In this document: positions 1 to 5,503 of the stretch, one piece after another
Layout: each line of letters begins with the position of its first letter
Numbering within the stretch: position 1 is the stretch's first letter
From: Acidimicrobiia bacterium
GTDB taxonomy: Bacteria; Actinomycetota; Acidimicrobiia; IMCC26256
Length of the DNA: 7,038 nucleotides
Direction: 5' to 3'
Assembly (NCBI GenBank): GCA_023262065.1
Contig: JALRDW010000297.1
Span: forward strand, 1-7,038
Position numbers and translations under genes: made by a program
The notes under the pieces: model-generated
Told to the model about the DNA's origin: nothing
Database searches by the model: none
The model's input: only the letters and a program-made list of their open reading frames with translations

Positions 1-1836
1 CCCGGCGTGCGTCGGCAGGAGCGCCAGGACGTCGTCCCATCCGGCGGCCGAGCCGGCCCGACTGGCCTGCCCGAAGTCGCCGACGAGCGTCATCGACCCC
101 GACGGGCAGCGCCGCGCCAGCATCCGCCACTGCATCGGCGACAGGTCCTGGGCCTCGTCCACGACGATGTGGCCGAACGTGCGCAACTCGGGGACCTCAT
201 CGCCCCCACCGCCACCGCTCCCGCCGTGGTACCGGGCGACGACGTCGGCCGCGCTCGTGTACGCGCCGAGCCCGTGGTCGTCGATGACCCGCGTCGCGGC
301 GGCGAGCAGCTCGCGCTCCTCGGCGCTGCGACCGCGCGCTCGGCGCGGTCGGGCGAGCTCGACCGGCCCGACGAGCGCGTCGGCCTCGTCGATGAGCGCC
401 ACGTCGGCCTCGGTCCACGGCACCTCCCGCAGCGTCGCCGCGCGTGGGCGGACCAGGCGCGCCGCGTCGGCCGCCGGGAGCACCCCGTCGGTCGCGTGGT
501 CCACGAGTGGTGCGAACGAGAAGAGATCGTGGACCAGCTCAGCCCCCGAGAGCACGGGCCAGCATCGGTCGAGCACCGCCCGCACCTCGGGCAACCGCCG
601 GAGTCGGACCCGGATCTCGGCCTCCCACTCGGGCGGTGGGTGCTCGCCGCGCGCGAGCGCGGCCGCCACCGCTGCGTCGTGGACCGCACCGTCGAGGTCG
701 TCGTCATGGTGGACCCCGAGCACCCCGTCGTGGGCCTGGACGAGCGCCGCCTTGTAGCGCGCGAGCAGGTGGTCGAGCAGCGAGCGTTCGACGGTGCGCC
801 GCTTGCCGTTGTGCGGCCCGCGCCGCCGCTGGACGCGGTCGAGGATCGCCGCGACCTTGCCCCGCCGGATCCAGAGTTCGAGCCCGTCGACCCGGACGAG
901 CACGTCGCGGCGGGGCGGACGTTCACGGTCGGCGAGCGCGCGCCGCAGCACCGTCGCCATGCGAGGGTCACCCTTGAGCGCTGCGGTCGCAGACGGTTCG
1001 GTGTGGCTCGTGTCGATCGACGGCTTGAGGCCCTGGATCGTGGCGAGCTGCACCTCGTGCTCCCCGAGCGACGGGAGCACCTGCTCGATGTAGCGCAGGA
1101 ACACCGAGGACGGCCCGACGACGAGCACCCCACTGTTGGCGAGCCGACGACGGTACGTGTAGAGGAGGTAGGCGGCGCGGTGGAGCGCCACCGCCGTCTT
1201 GCCCGTGCCCGGGCCGCCCGACACCACGAGCACCCCGGCGAGATCGGCGCGCACCGCGGCGTCCTGCTCGGCCTGGATCGTCGCGACGATGTCGGCCATC
1301 CGACCGGTGCGCTCCCGCTCGAGCGCACGGATGAGTGCGCCCTCGCCCTTGACCGTGAGGCCGAGCGCGTCGGCGCGCTCGGGATCGAAGACCTCATCGT
1401 CGAGTCCGACGAGCTCCCGTCCGTTGCGGGTCATGAGGTGGCGACGTCGCAGGACACCCATGGGGTCGATCGGGGTGGCCCGGTAGAACGGCTCCGCCAC
1501 CGGCGCGCGCCAGTCGATGACGAGGGGATCCCCGGCCTCGTCGTCGACCGCGAGCCGACCCACGTAGAGCGGTGCCCCGCCGACCTCGCGGTCGAGGCGA
1601 CCGAACGCGAGGGGCGCCGATCCGATGTCGAGCACCGCCAGCCGGCGCTGCGTGGTCTCGACCGCGATGTCCCGCTCGAGGCGGGCCTGGTGGGTCCCAC
1701 CTCGACCCACGTCGCCGTAGGCCTCGGCGACCCGCGTCGCCGATCGCCGCATGCCGTCGAGGCGCGCGTACACGCGGTCGAGGAACGCCTGCTCGGCGGC
1801 GAACTCGGGATCTCGGAGGCGGGGGTCGTCGGTCAC
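1..1836 (-). CDS. HelD/HelR-like UvrD-family ATPase (RNA polymerase recycling helicase), 3' end cut by window
   Basis: An SF1 ATPase of the HelD/HelR group, whose characterised members bind RNA polymerase and release it from stalled complexes; actinobacterial HelR can also protect against rifamycins. Visible, numbered from the GTG at 1836: a charged N-terminal helical region (1-70), the family-typical WRAPVAEPFYRA motif (109-120), a Q-motif-like IQAEQ (about 187-191), Walker A GGPGTGKT (207-214, Lys213), an internal domain with WTEADVALIDEADAL, and Walker B/motif II VVDEAQD (558-564), followed by GDFGQAS (motif III). The frame is open to base 1, so the last motifs (IV-VI) lie outside; 612 codons are present. 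The in-frame ATG at 1893 would add 19 residues, but that stretch has more A/T third positions (GGT, AAT, CGA, GAA) and overlaps a promoter-like sequence, so GTG 1836 is preferred with moderate confidence. It is the last of four minus-strand genes. Family assignment is firm; HelR rather than another HelD subgroup is inference. Confidence 0.9.
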   Translation of the reverse strand, partial: MTDDPRLRDPEFAAEQAFLDRVYARLDGMRRSATRVAEAYGDVGRGGTHQARLERDIAVETTQRRLAVLDIGSAPLAFGRLDREVGGAPLYVGRLAVDDEAGDPLVIDWRAPVAEPFYRATPIDPMGVLRRRHLMTRNGRELVGLDDEVFDPERADALGLTVKGEGALIRALERERTGRMADIVATIQAEQDAAVRADLAGVLVVSGGPGTGKTAVALHRAAYLLYTYRRRLANSGVLVVGPSSVFLRYIEQVLPSLGEHEVQLATIQGLKPSIDTSHTEPSATAALKGDPRMATVLRRALADRERPPRRDVLVRVDGLELWIRRGKVAAILDRVQRRRGPHNGKRRTVERSLLDHLLARYKAALVQAHDGVLGVHHDDDLDGAVHDAAVAAALARGEHPPPEWEAEIRVRLRRLPEVRAVLDRCWPVLSGAELVHDLFSFAPLVDHATDGVLPAADAARLVRPRAATLREVPWTEADVALIDEADALVGPVELARPRRARGRSAEERELLAAATRVIDDHGLGAYTSAADVVARYHGGSGGGGGDEVPELRTFGHIVVDEAQDLSPMQWRMLARRCPSGSMTLVGDFGQASRAGSAAGWDDVLALLPTHAG

Positions 1837-1891
1837 GGTCGGTCGGGGGCGCTCTTCGGATCGGGCCCCGTTCGGATTCGGGGAACCGCCC

Positions 1892-1921
1892 ATCCTAGGA
1901 CCGGGCCCGGACGCGCTCCAA
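1892..1921 (-). promoter_or_regulatory. Putative promoter of the HelD-like gene
   Basis: Read on the minus strand, TTGGAG (1921-1916) and TAGGAT (1897-1892) are separated by 18 nt and resemble sigma-70-type -35 and -10 boxes. Transcription would begin near 1885, downstream of the ATG at 1893 but 49 nt before the GTG at 1836. This gives the helicase a promoter separate from the upstream phosphatase and favours the GTG start. No good Shine-Dalgarno sequence precedes either start. A rifamycin-associated element, known upstream of some actinobacterial helR genes, was not seen. Confidence 0.45.
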
Positions 1922-1943
1922 GGGCGACCCCGGGGGTCCGGGC
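1905..1943. repeat. Inverted repeat between phosphatase and helicase genes
   Basis: GCCCGGAC (1905-1912) and GTCCGGGC (1936-1943) are perfect 8-bp inverted arms. A smaller near-palindrome, GACCCCGGGGGTC, sits at 1926-1938. The repeat lies 5 bases past the phosphatase stop and could be a terminator-like hairpin on the minus strand, but no T-run follows and in such GC-rich DNA it could be chance. It overlaps the putative helicase promoter. Confidence 0.3.
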
Positions 1944-1948
1944 GAGCC

Positions 1949-2551
1949 TCAGATCTGCTTCGGGGTGGTGATCTCGACCTCGCTCGGATCGAGCAGCACG
2001 ACCCGCTCCCCGACCGCGAGGCGACCCCGTGGATCGAGGTGGAACTCCACCCCGCCGAGGTTCGACAGCTGACCCGCGCTCACCTCGAGCGCACGCTCGA
2101 CCGCCCGGATCACGCCACTGTGGCTGACGACGAGCAGGCGCCCGGATCGGCCGGCGAGGTCCGACAGCACCTCGATGCCACGGGCGGCCACGACGTCGTC
2201 CGGCTCGAAGCCCGGCGGGCGCCGGTGTTCGGCCAGCCATCCGGGCCAGCCCGCCTCGATCTCGTCCCGGGTGAGGCCCTCCCACTCGCCGGCGTCGCGC
2301 TCGGCCAACCGGGGGTCGATGCGCACGTCGAGCCCGAGGTGCGCGGCGACGATCTCGGCGGTGCGGCGGGCCCGCACGAGGTCCGAGGTCCAGACCTCGT
2401 CGATCGGGCCGACGTGGAGCGCGGCGTCGGCGGCCTGCTGCTCGCCGAGCTCGGTGAGCGCGGGATCGGCCCGGCCCTGCCAGCGACCCGCTGCGTTCCA
2501 GGTCGACTGCCCGTGCCGCACCACGAGCAGCGACGCGCCGACGACGCTCAC
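1949..2551 (-). CDS. Histidine phosphatase family protein (phosphoglycerate mutase-like, branch 1)
   Basis: A cytosolic 200-residue phosphatase of the two-histidine superfamily, which forms a phosphohistidine while hydrolysing phosphate esters. Visible are the signature LLVVRHGQSTWN with nucleophile His13 and Arg12, the SDLVRARRTAE segment with Arg60, the proton donor Glu84 in AERDAGEWEGLT, and the second histidine His144 in VVSHSGVIRA, so the active site looks complete. Length and motif order fit small branch-1 enzymes such as GpgP, CobC or PhoE-like phosphatases; the substrate cannot be told from sequence. The start is GTG at 2551, whose GTGA overlaps the TGA of the preceding TnpB-like gene, so translation is probably coupled. 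A helicase gene follows on the same strand after 112 bp. Family is certain, substrate unknown. Confidence 0.93.
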   Translation of the reverse strand: MSVVGASLLVVRHGQSTWNAAGRWQGRADPALTELGEQQAADAALHVGPIDEVWTSDLVRARRTAEIVAAHLGLDVRIDPRLAERDAGEWEGLTRDEIEAGWPGWLAEHRRPPGFEPDDVVAARGIEVLSDLAGRSGRLLVVSHSGVIRAVERALEVSAGQLSNLGGVEFHLDPRGRLAVGERVVLLDPSEVEITTPKQI

Positions 2552-3009
2552 TCGTCGTCGGTCGCGGCGGCGTCGACGAGCTCAAACTCGCCGTTCCGGA
2601 ACACGAGGTTCACGGCCCGCCCGTCGAGCGGGTGACGCAGCTCACCGCGCGACCGGTCCTGGTAGACACGGATCGTGCGCCGACCCGACGAGGTCGGCAG
2701 GCTGACCCGATCGGTGCCCGACCACTTCACCGCGCTCGGCGGCAGCGTCACCGACTGGTAGGTGCCGAACTTCTGCCGGGTGAGCGAGGCCTCGACCCGC
2801 TGGGCACCCGGCGCGTTGTACGCGGCCGGCATCTTGAAGCGCTCGAGCTCCTCCTTCACGATCGCCCGGAGCGGTGCCCCGCTCCTGACCCCCTCGTCGA
2901 GCGCACGCACCCGCGCCGCGTTGCACGCCTTGTTGAGGCGCTCGAGGGTGGCGGCGAGCAGCGCGTGCTGATCGCCATCGGGGATGAGGCGGGCGGAGGT
3001 CGTCGGCAT
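2548..3009 (-). CDS. Small protein resembling the N-terminal (WED/REC) half of TnpB/OrfB, without RuvC domain
   Basis: A complete 153-residue frame, ATG to TGA. By recall of the family, it follows the order of IS200/IS605-type OrfB (TnpB) N-termini: a short ARLIPDGDQ strand (6-14) like the usual KLLPTPEQ, a helix with LNKACN (25-30) matching the FNxACN motif, a second helical part with EELERFKMPAAY (53-64), then a beta-rich part with VKWSGTDRVSLPTSSGR (94-110) and VNLVFRNGEFEL (133-144), like SxKGLDRVSLLTLEGR and ADLVxRNGKFYL. Where TnpB continues into RuvC (GVDLG) and a zinc ribbon, this protein ends in an acidic tail (ATDDE) and stops inside the start of the phosphatase gene. No RuvC or zinc-finger remnant is seen downstream. 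A weak AGG lies 9-11 nt before ATG; an in-frame GTG at 3039 is an alternative. Codon use matches its neighbours. Nuclease activity is not expected; nucleic-acid binding is inference. It could instead be an unrelated small protein. Confidence 0.75.
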   Translation of the reverse strand: MPTTSARLIPDGDQHALLAATLERLNKACNAARVRALDEGVRSGAPLRAIVKEELERFKMPAAYNAPGAQRVEASLTRQKFGTYQSVTLPPSAVKWSGTDRVSLPTSSGRRTIRVYQDRSRGELRHPLDGRAVNLVFRNGEFELVDAAATDDE

Positions 3010-3056
3010 AGGGGACCTGAGATGCTGCCCGATCCGCACCGTCCGGGCCAACCGAT

Positions 3057-3082
3057 TCCGCCGGGCCCGGCCTCCGGGCGGA
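3057..3082 (-). terminator. Hairpin directly after the quinone oxidoreductase stop
   Basis: On the minus strand TCCGCC and GGCGGA form a perfect 6-bp outer stem, extended by two G-C pairs past one mismatch, beginning at the base right after the TGA of the oxidoreductase. No U-run follows, so at most it is a U-less or partial terminator, or an attenuator between the oxidoreductase and the TnpB-like gene 47 bp downstream. Confidence 0.35.
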
Positions 3083-4078
3083 TCAGCGGGTCCAGACGAG
3101 CTTGCCGGTCGTCCCCCGGGTCGCGAGCCGCTCGAGCGCCGCCGGGACGTCCTCGAGCCCGATGGTCTCGGACACCTGGGGTCGGATGGCACCCCGGGCG
3201 TGCAGATCGACGAGTTCGGCGTGGATCGCGTGGACCCGGTCCGGGTCCCTGGTGTTGTAGAGGCCCCAGTGCACCCCGACCACCGAGTAGTTCTTGACGA
3301 GCGCGTGGTTCGCCGGCGCATCCGGGATGCGTCCGCTGGTGAACCCGATGACGAGCAGACGCCCCTCGAAGGCGATGCACCGGCGGGACCGGTCGAAGGT
3401 GTCGCCCCCGACCGGGTCGAAGATCACGTCGGCCCCCGCCCCGTCGGTGGCCGACTTGACGACCTCCACGAAGTCCTCGGCCCGGTAATCGATCGCGATC
3501 TCGGCCCCGAGCCGCCGCACGATCGCGCACTTCTCGGGCCCGCCGGCGGTCGCCAGCACCCGGGCGCCGGCCGCGAGCCCGAGCTGGATCGCCGCCGAGC
3601 CCACGCCGCCGGCACCGGCGTGGACGAGGAGCGTCTCGCCAGGCCGGATGGCGGCCCGACGGTGCAGCGCGAGGTGGCCGGTCTGGTAGGTCACGTGGAG
3701 CGCAGCGGCCTCGTCGTCGGGGAGCGAGTCCGGGATCGGGAACACCTGGGCCGCCCGGGCGAGGGTCGCCTCGGTGAATCCGCCGGGCCCGAAGTCGGGC
3801 ACCGCGATGACCCGGCGGCCGAGCAGCGCCGGGTCCACCCCGTCGCCGATCGCCGTCACCGTGCCGGCGACCTCGGCCCCCGGCGTGAACGGCAACGGTG
3901 GACGGACCTGGTACCCGCCCCGGCAGATGAGGACGTCCGGGAAGTTGAGGGCGCCGGCCGCGACCTCGATCCGGACCCCACCCGGGCGGGGTTCCGGCTC
4001 CGGGATCTCCTCGAGACGGAGCACCGCGCCGGGTTCGCCGAGTTCGTGGACCCGCAGGGCCCGCACGGTCCGTGTCAT
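3083..4078 (-). CDS. Zinc-free NADPH:quinone oxidoreductase family protein (medium-chain dehydrogenase/reductase)
   Basis: A 331-residue cytosolic oxidoreductase that should use NADPH to reduce quinones or enone-type substrates. The N-terminal catalytic domain carries NFPDVLICRGGYQ (45-57) and PFTPGAEVAGTV (63-74), where zinc enzymes have GHE, so the catalytic zinc site is absent, as is typical of quinone oxidoreductases and related reductases. The Rossmann domain has HAGAGGVGSAAIQLG (153-167), and KNYSVVGVHWG (262-272) is a usual C-terminal family signature. Length is normal. ATG 4078 is chosen because a TACGAT -10 box sits 7 nt upstream, giving a leaderless message; the ATG at 4087 overlaps that box. 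It is divergent from the response regulator gene and first of the minus-strand series. Family is certain; the exact substrate is not. Confidence 0.93.
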   Translation of the reverse strand: MTRTVRALRVHELGEPGAVLRLEEIPEPEPRPGGVRIEVAAGALNFPDVLICRGGYQVRPPLPFTPGAEVAGTVTAIGDGVDPALLGRRVIAVPDFGPGGFTEATLARAAQVFPIPDSLPDDEAAALHVTYQTGHLALHRRAAIRPGETLLVHAGAGGVGSAAIQLGLAAGARVLATAGGPEKCAIVRRLGAEIAIDYRAEDFVEVVKSATDGAGADVIFDPVGGDTFDRSRRCIAFEGRLLVIGFTSGRIPDAPANHALVKNYSVVGVHWGLYNTRDPDRVHAIHAELVDLHARGAIRPQVSETIGLEDVPAALERLATRGTTGKLVWTR

Positions 4079-4085
4079 GGACCGC

Positions 4086-4091
4086 ATCGTA
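4086..4091 (-). promoter_or_regulatory. -10 box for leaderless quinone oxidoreductase message
   Basis: Minus strand TACGAT (4091-4086) fits the TAnnnT consensus and ends 7 nt before ATG 4078, so transcription would start at or next to the A of ATG, as in leaderless actinobacterial genes. No convincing -35 hexamer is seen upstream. Confidence 0.55.
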
Positions 4092-4146
4092 CGGGGGCGG
4101 ACCGCCGGATCCGGGCGGACGGGCGGGGGCCACCCCGTCCGTTGTG

Positions 4147-4174
4147 TCTGGAACTTCTCAGCAGGAGGTCCAGA
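4147..4174. promoter_or_regulatory. Possible operator: inverted repeat over the regulator gene's -35 region
   Basis: TCTGGA (4147-4152) and TCCAGA (4169-4174) are perfect inverted arms with centres 22 bp apart, about two helical turns, within a locally less GC-rich stretch. The right arm ends 17 nt before the TACAGT -10 box, exactly where a -35 hexamer would lie, and no TTGACA-like box is present there. A dimeric regulator could bind here; the protein is unknown. Confidence 0.35.
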
Positions 4175-4191
4175 TCCGCTCCGCCCGCGCC

Positions 4192-4197
4192 TACAGT
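4192..4197 (+). promoter_or_regulatory. -10 box for leaderless response regulator message
   Basis: TACAGT ends 8 nt before ATG 4206, with no Shine-Dalgarno between, so the message probably begins at the start codon. Confidence 0.55.
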
Positions 4198-4205
4198 ACC
4201 GAGCC

Positions 4206-4904
4206 ATGAGTGAGGCCAACCCGACGGCGCTCGTCGTCGACGACTCCCCCGAGATCCTCCAGCTCGTCGCCAGCGCCCTCCGTCGGGACGGCTTCGAGGT
4301 CCGGGAGGCCGGGACCGGCGACCAGGCCCTGACCCTGGCCCGAGAGGACGAGCCGGACCTCGTCGTGCTCGACCTCATGATGCCCGGCATCGACGGCATC
4401 GAGACCTGCCGGAGGCTCCGGGAGTTCTCGCGGGCCTACGTCATCATGCTCACGGCCCGAGCCGACGAGGCCGACAAGCTCGTGGGCCTCGCCATCGGCG
4501 CGGACGACTACGTGACCAAGCCGTTCTCCCCCCGCGAACTCGTGGCGCGCGCCCGGGCGATGCTGCGCCGCCCCCGCGGCGCCGAGCGCGAGACCGGGAC
4601 CCGGACCTTCGACGGGTTGAGCGTGGACGTCGGGACCCGCGAGGTGCGCGTCGGCGGCGACCCCGTCGAGCTCACCCGCACCGAGTTCGACCTGCTCGAG
4701 GTCCTCACCGGCACGCCGCGCACCGTGCTCACCCGCACCCAGCTCGTGCAGCGGATCTGGGGTGACGACTGGTTCGGCGACGACCACGTGCTCGACGTGC
4801 ACATGTCCTCGCTGCGGCGCAAGCTCGGCGACGACCCCAAGGAGCCGCGCTACGTGCACACGGTGCGCGGGGTCGGGTACCGGTTCGTGGGCGAGCCCGC
4901 CTGA
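4206..4904 (+). CDS. OmpR/PhoB-type response regulator transcription factor
   Basis: A 232-residue DNA-binding response regulator. The receiver domain (about 7-122) has the acid pocket Asp12-Asp13, phosphoacceptor Asp56 in VVLDLMMPGIDG, the switch residues Thr83 (MLTA) and Tyr102, and Lys105 in the conserved VTKPF, so it should be phosphorylated by a histidine kinase. The C-terminal winged helix (about 134-230) includes LTRTEFDLLEVL, the recognition-helix segment DDHVLDVHMSSLRRKLGDD and the wing YVHTVRGVGYRF, all typical of the OmpR/PhoB family. The frame is open far upstream, but ATG 4206 is the start: it places the DD pair at the usual distance from the N-terminus and lies 8 nt after a -10 box. 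No histidine kinase gene is adjacent, so it is an orphan here. It is divergent from the oxidoreductase gene, and the inverted repeat in between may be its own or another regulator's site. Confidence 0.96.
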   Translation: MSEANPTALVVDDSPEILQLVASALRRDGFEVREAGTGDQALTLAREDEPDLVVLDLMMPGIDGIETCRRLREFSRAYVIMLTARADEADKLVGLAIGADDYVTKPFSPRELVARARAMLRRPRGAERETGTRTFDGLSVDVGTREVRVGGDPVELTRTEFDLLEVLTGTPRTVLTRTQLVQRIWGDDWFGDDHVLDVHMSSLRRKLGDDPKEPRYVHTVRGVGYRFVGEPA

Positions 4905-4912
4905 GACGCGCC

Positions 4913-4970
4913 TAGCCTCCGGCGAACACCGGTGCCGACACGGCCCGGGACGACAGCTGCGGGGGGAACC
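4913..4970 (+). promoter_or_regulatory. Promoter and leader of the NTF2-like gene
   Basis: TAGCCT (4913-4918) resembles a -10 box; no clear -35. An 8-bp palindrome CACCGGTG (4927-4934) falls at the expected transcription start. GGGGGGA (4961-4967) is a strong purine-rich ribosome binding site just before ATG 4971. The arrangement resembles the dehydrogenase leader at 5444-5503. Confidence 0.5.
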
Positions 4971-5423
4971 ATGGCGTACAGCCGGAGCGAGATGGAGGCG
5001 GCGTTCCGCCGCTTCAACGAGACCGCCGCGCACGGCGGTGCCACCGGCGACTGGGTGCCATGGTCGGAGTGCTTCACCGAGGACGCGACCTACTACGAGC
5101 ACCACTACGGGCACTTCACGGGTCGGGCCGAGATCCTCGCCTGGATCACCGCCACGATGGCCGAGTTCCCGAACAACGAGATGACCGAGTTCCCGGCGGA
5201 GTGGACCATGATCGACGAGGAGCGGGGCTGGCTCCTGTGTGCGATCTGGAACCGGTTCACGCCACTCGGCGACGGCGAGGTGTACCAGGAGATCAACTGG
5301 ACGATGCTCCACTACGCGGGCAACGGGCAGTGGTCCTACGAGGAGGACATCTACAACCCGAACGAGTTCGGGGTGATGGTGGGCCGCTACCTCAAGGCCC
5401 GACGGGCCGCCGGCATCGAGTGA
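4971..5423 (+). CDS. NTF2/SnoaL-like domain protein
   Basis: A 150-residue protein with the cone-shaped NTF2/SnoaL fold pattern: N-terminal helices (EMEAAFRRFNETAA, WVPWSECFTEDATYYEHHYG), a helix with GRAEILAWITATMAEFP (about 51-67), and several beta-strand segments ending in WSYEEDIYNPNEF before a basic C-terminal helix. Members act as isomerases, hydratases, dehydratases or ligand-binding proteins; the many acidic and aromatic residues (YYEHHYGHF, YEEDIYN) could line a pocket, but no specific reaction can be named. ATG 4971 follows a strong ribosome binding site; the upstream in-frame GTG at 4932 lacks one. The dehydrogenase gene follows after 80 bp and has a similar leader, so a shared pathway (for instance steroid, lipid or xenobiotic breakdown) is possible but only inferred. 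Confidence 0.88.
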   Translation: MAYSRSEMEAAFRRFNETAAHGGATGDWVPWSECFTEDATYYEHHYGHFTGRAEILAWITATMAEFPNNEMTEFPAEWTMIDEERGWLLCAIWNRFTPLGDGEVYQEINWTMLHYAGNGQWSYEEDIYNPNEFGVMVGRYLKARRAAGIE

Positions 5424-5503
5424 CCCGGCCGCACCCCCGGGGCTAGGTTCACGTCCACCACGGTGGCCCCGACCGGGCACCGAACGACCACAGGGGGAAC
5501 CAC
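5420..5503 (+). promoter_or_regulatory. Promoter and leader of the alcohol dehydrogenase gene
   Basis: GTGACC (5420-5425, overlapping the previous stop codon) and TAGGTT (5444-5449) are 18 nt apart and resemble -35 and -10 boxes. An inverted repeat CCACC-AC-GGTGG (5455-5466) lies at the expected start of transcription. AGGGGGA (5492-5498) is the ribosome binding site for ATG 5504. Confidence 0.5.

Noticed and set aside
1894..1948. Rifamycin-associated element upstream of the helicase
   Set aside because: The inverted repeat present is a GC-rich 8-bp pair unlike the known element as I recall it, so no claim of rifamycin control is made.
7..1971. A 654-codon open frame on the plus strand opposite the helicase
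   Set aside because: It is the exact codon-register mirror of the helicase gene: because that gene uses no TTA, CTA or TCA codons, the opposite strand has no stops. Its Arg/Asp/His/Val-rich translation has no domain, whereas the minus strand shows Walker A, Walker B and HelD motifs.
2548..3009. Complete IS200/IS605-type element around the TnpB-like gene
   Set aside because: No tnpA, no RuvC-coding part and no end hairpins are seen; both flanks are ordinary coding genes.
3010..3321. Longer N-terminus for the TnpB-like protein (frame is open to 3321)
   Set aside because: The extension overlaps the oxidoreductase coding region and has a shadow-like Arg/Ser/Thr composition; only the GTG at 3039 remains a reasonable alternative.
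2984..4213. A 409-codon plus-strand frame opposite the quinone oxidoreductase
   Set aside because: Antisense shadow of a gene with clear family motifs; it also runs through the divergent promoter region.
4191..5480. A 429-codon minus-strand open frame across the regulator and NTF2-like genes
   Set aside because: Spans two well-supported plus-strand genes and their intergenic region; low-complexity product, no motifs. A GC-driven shadow.
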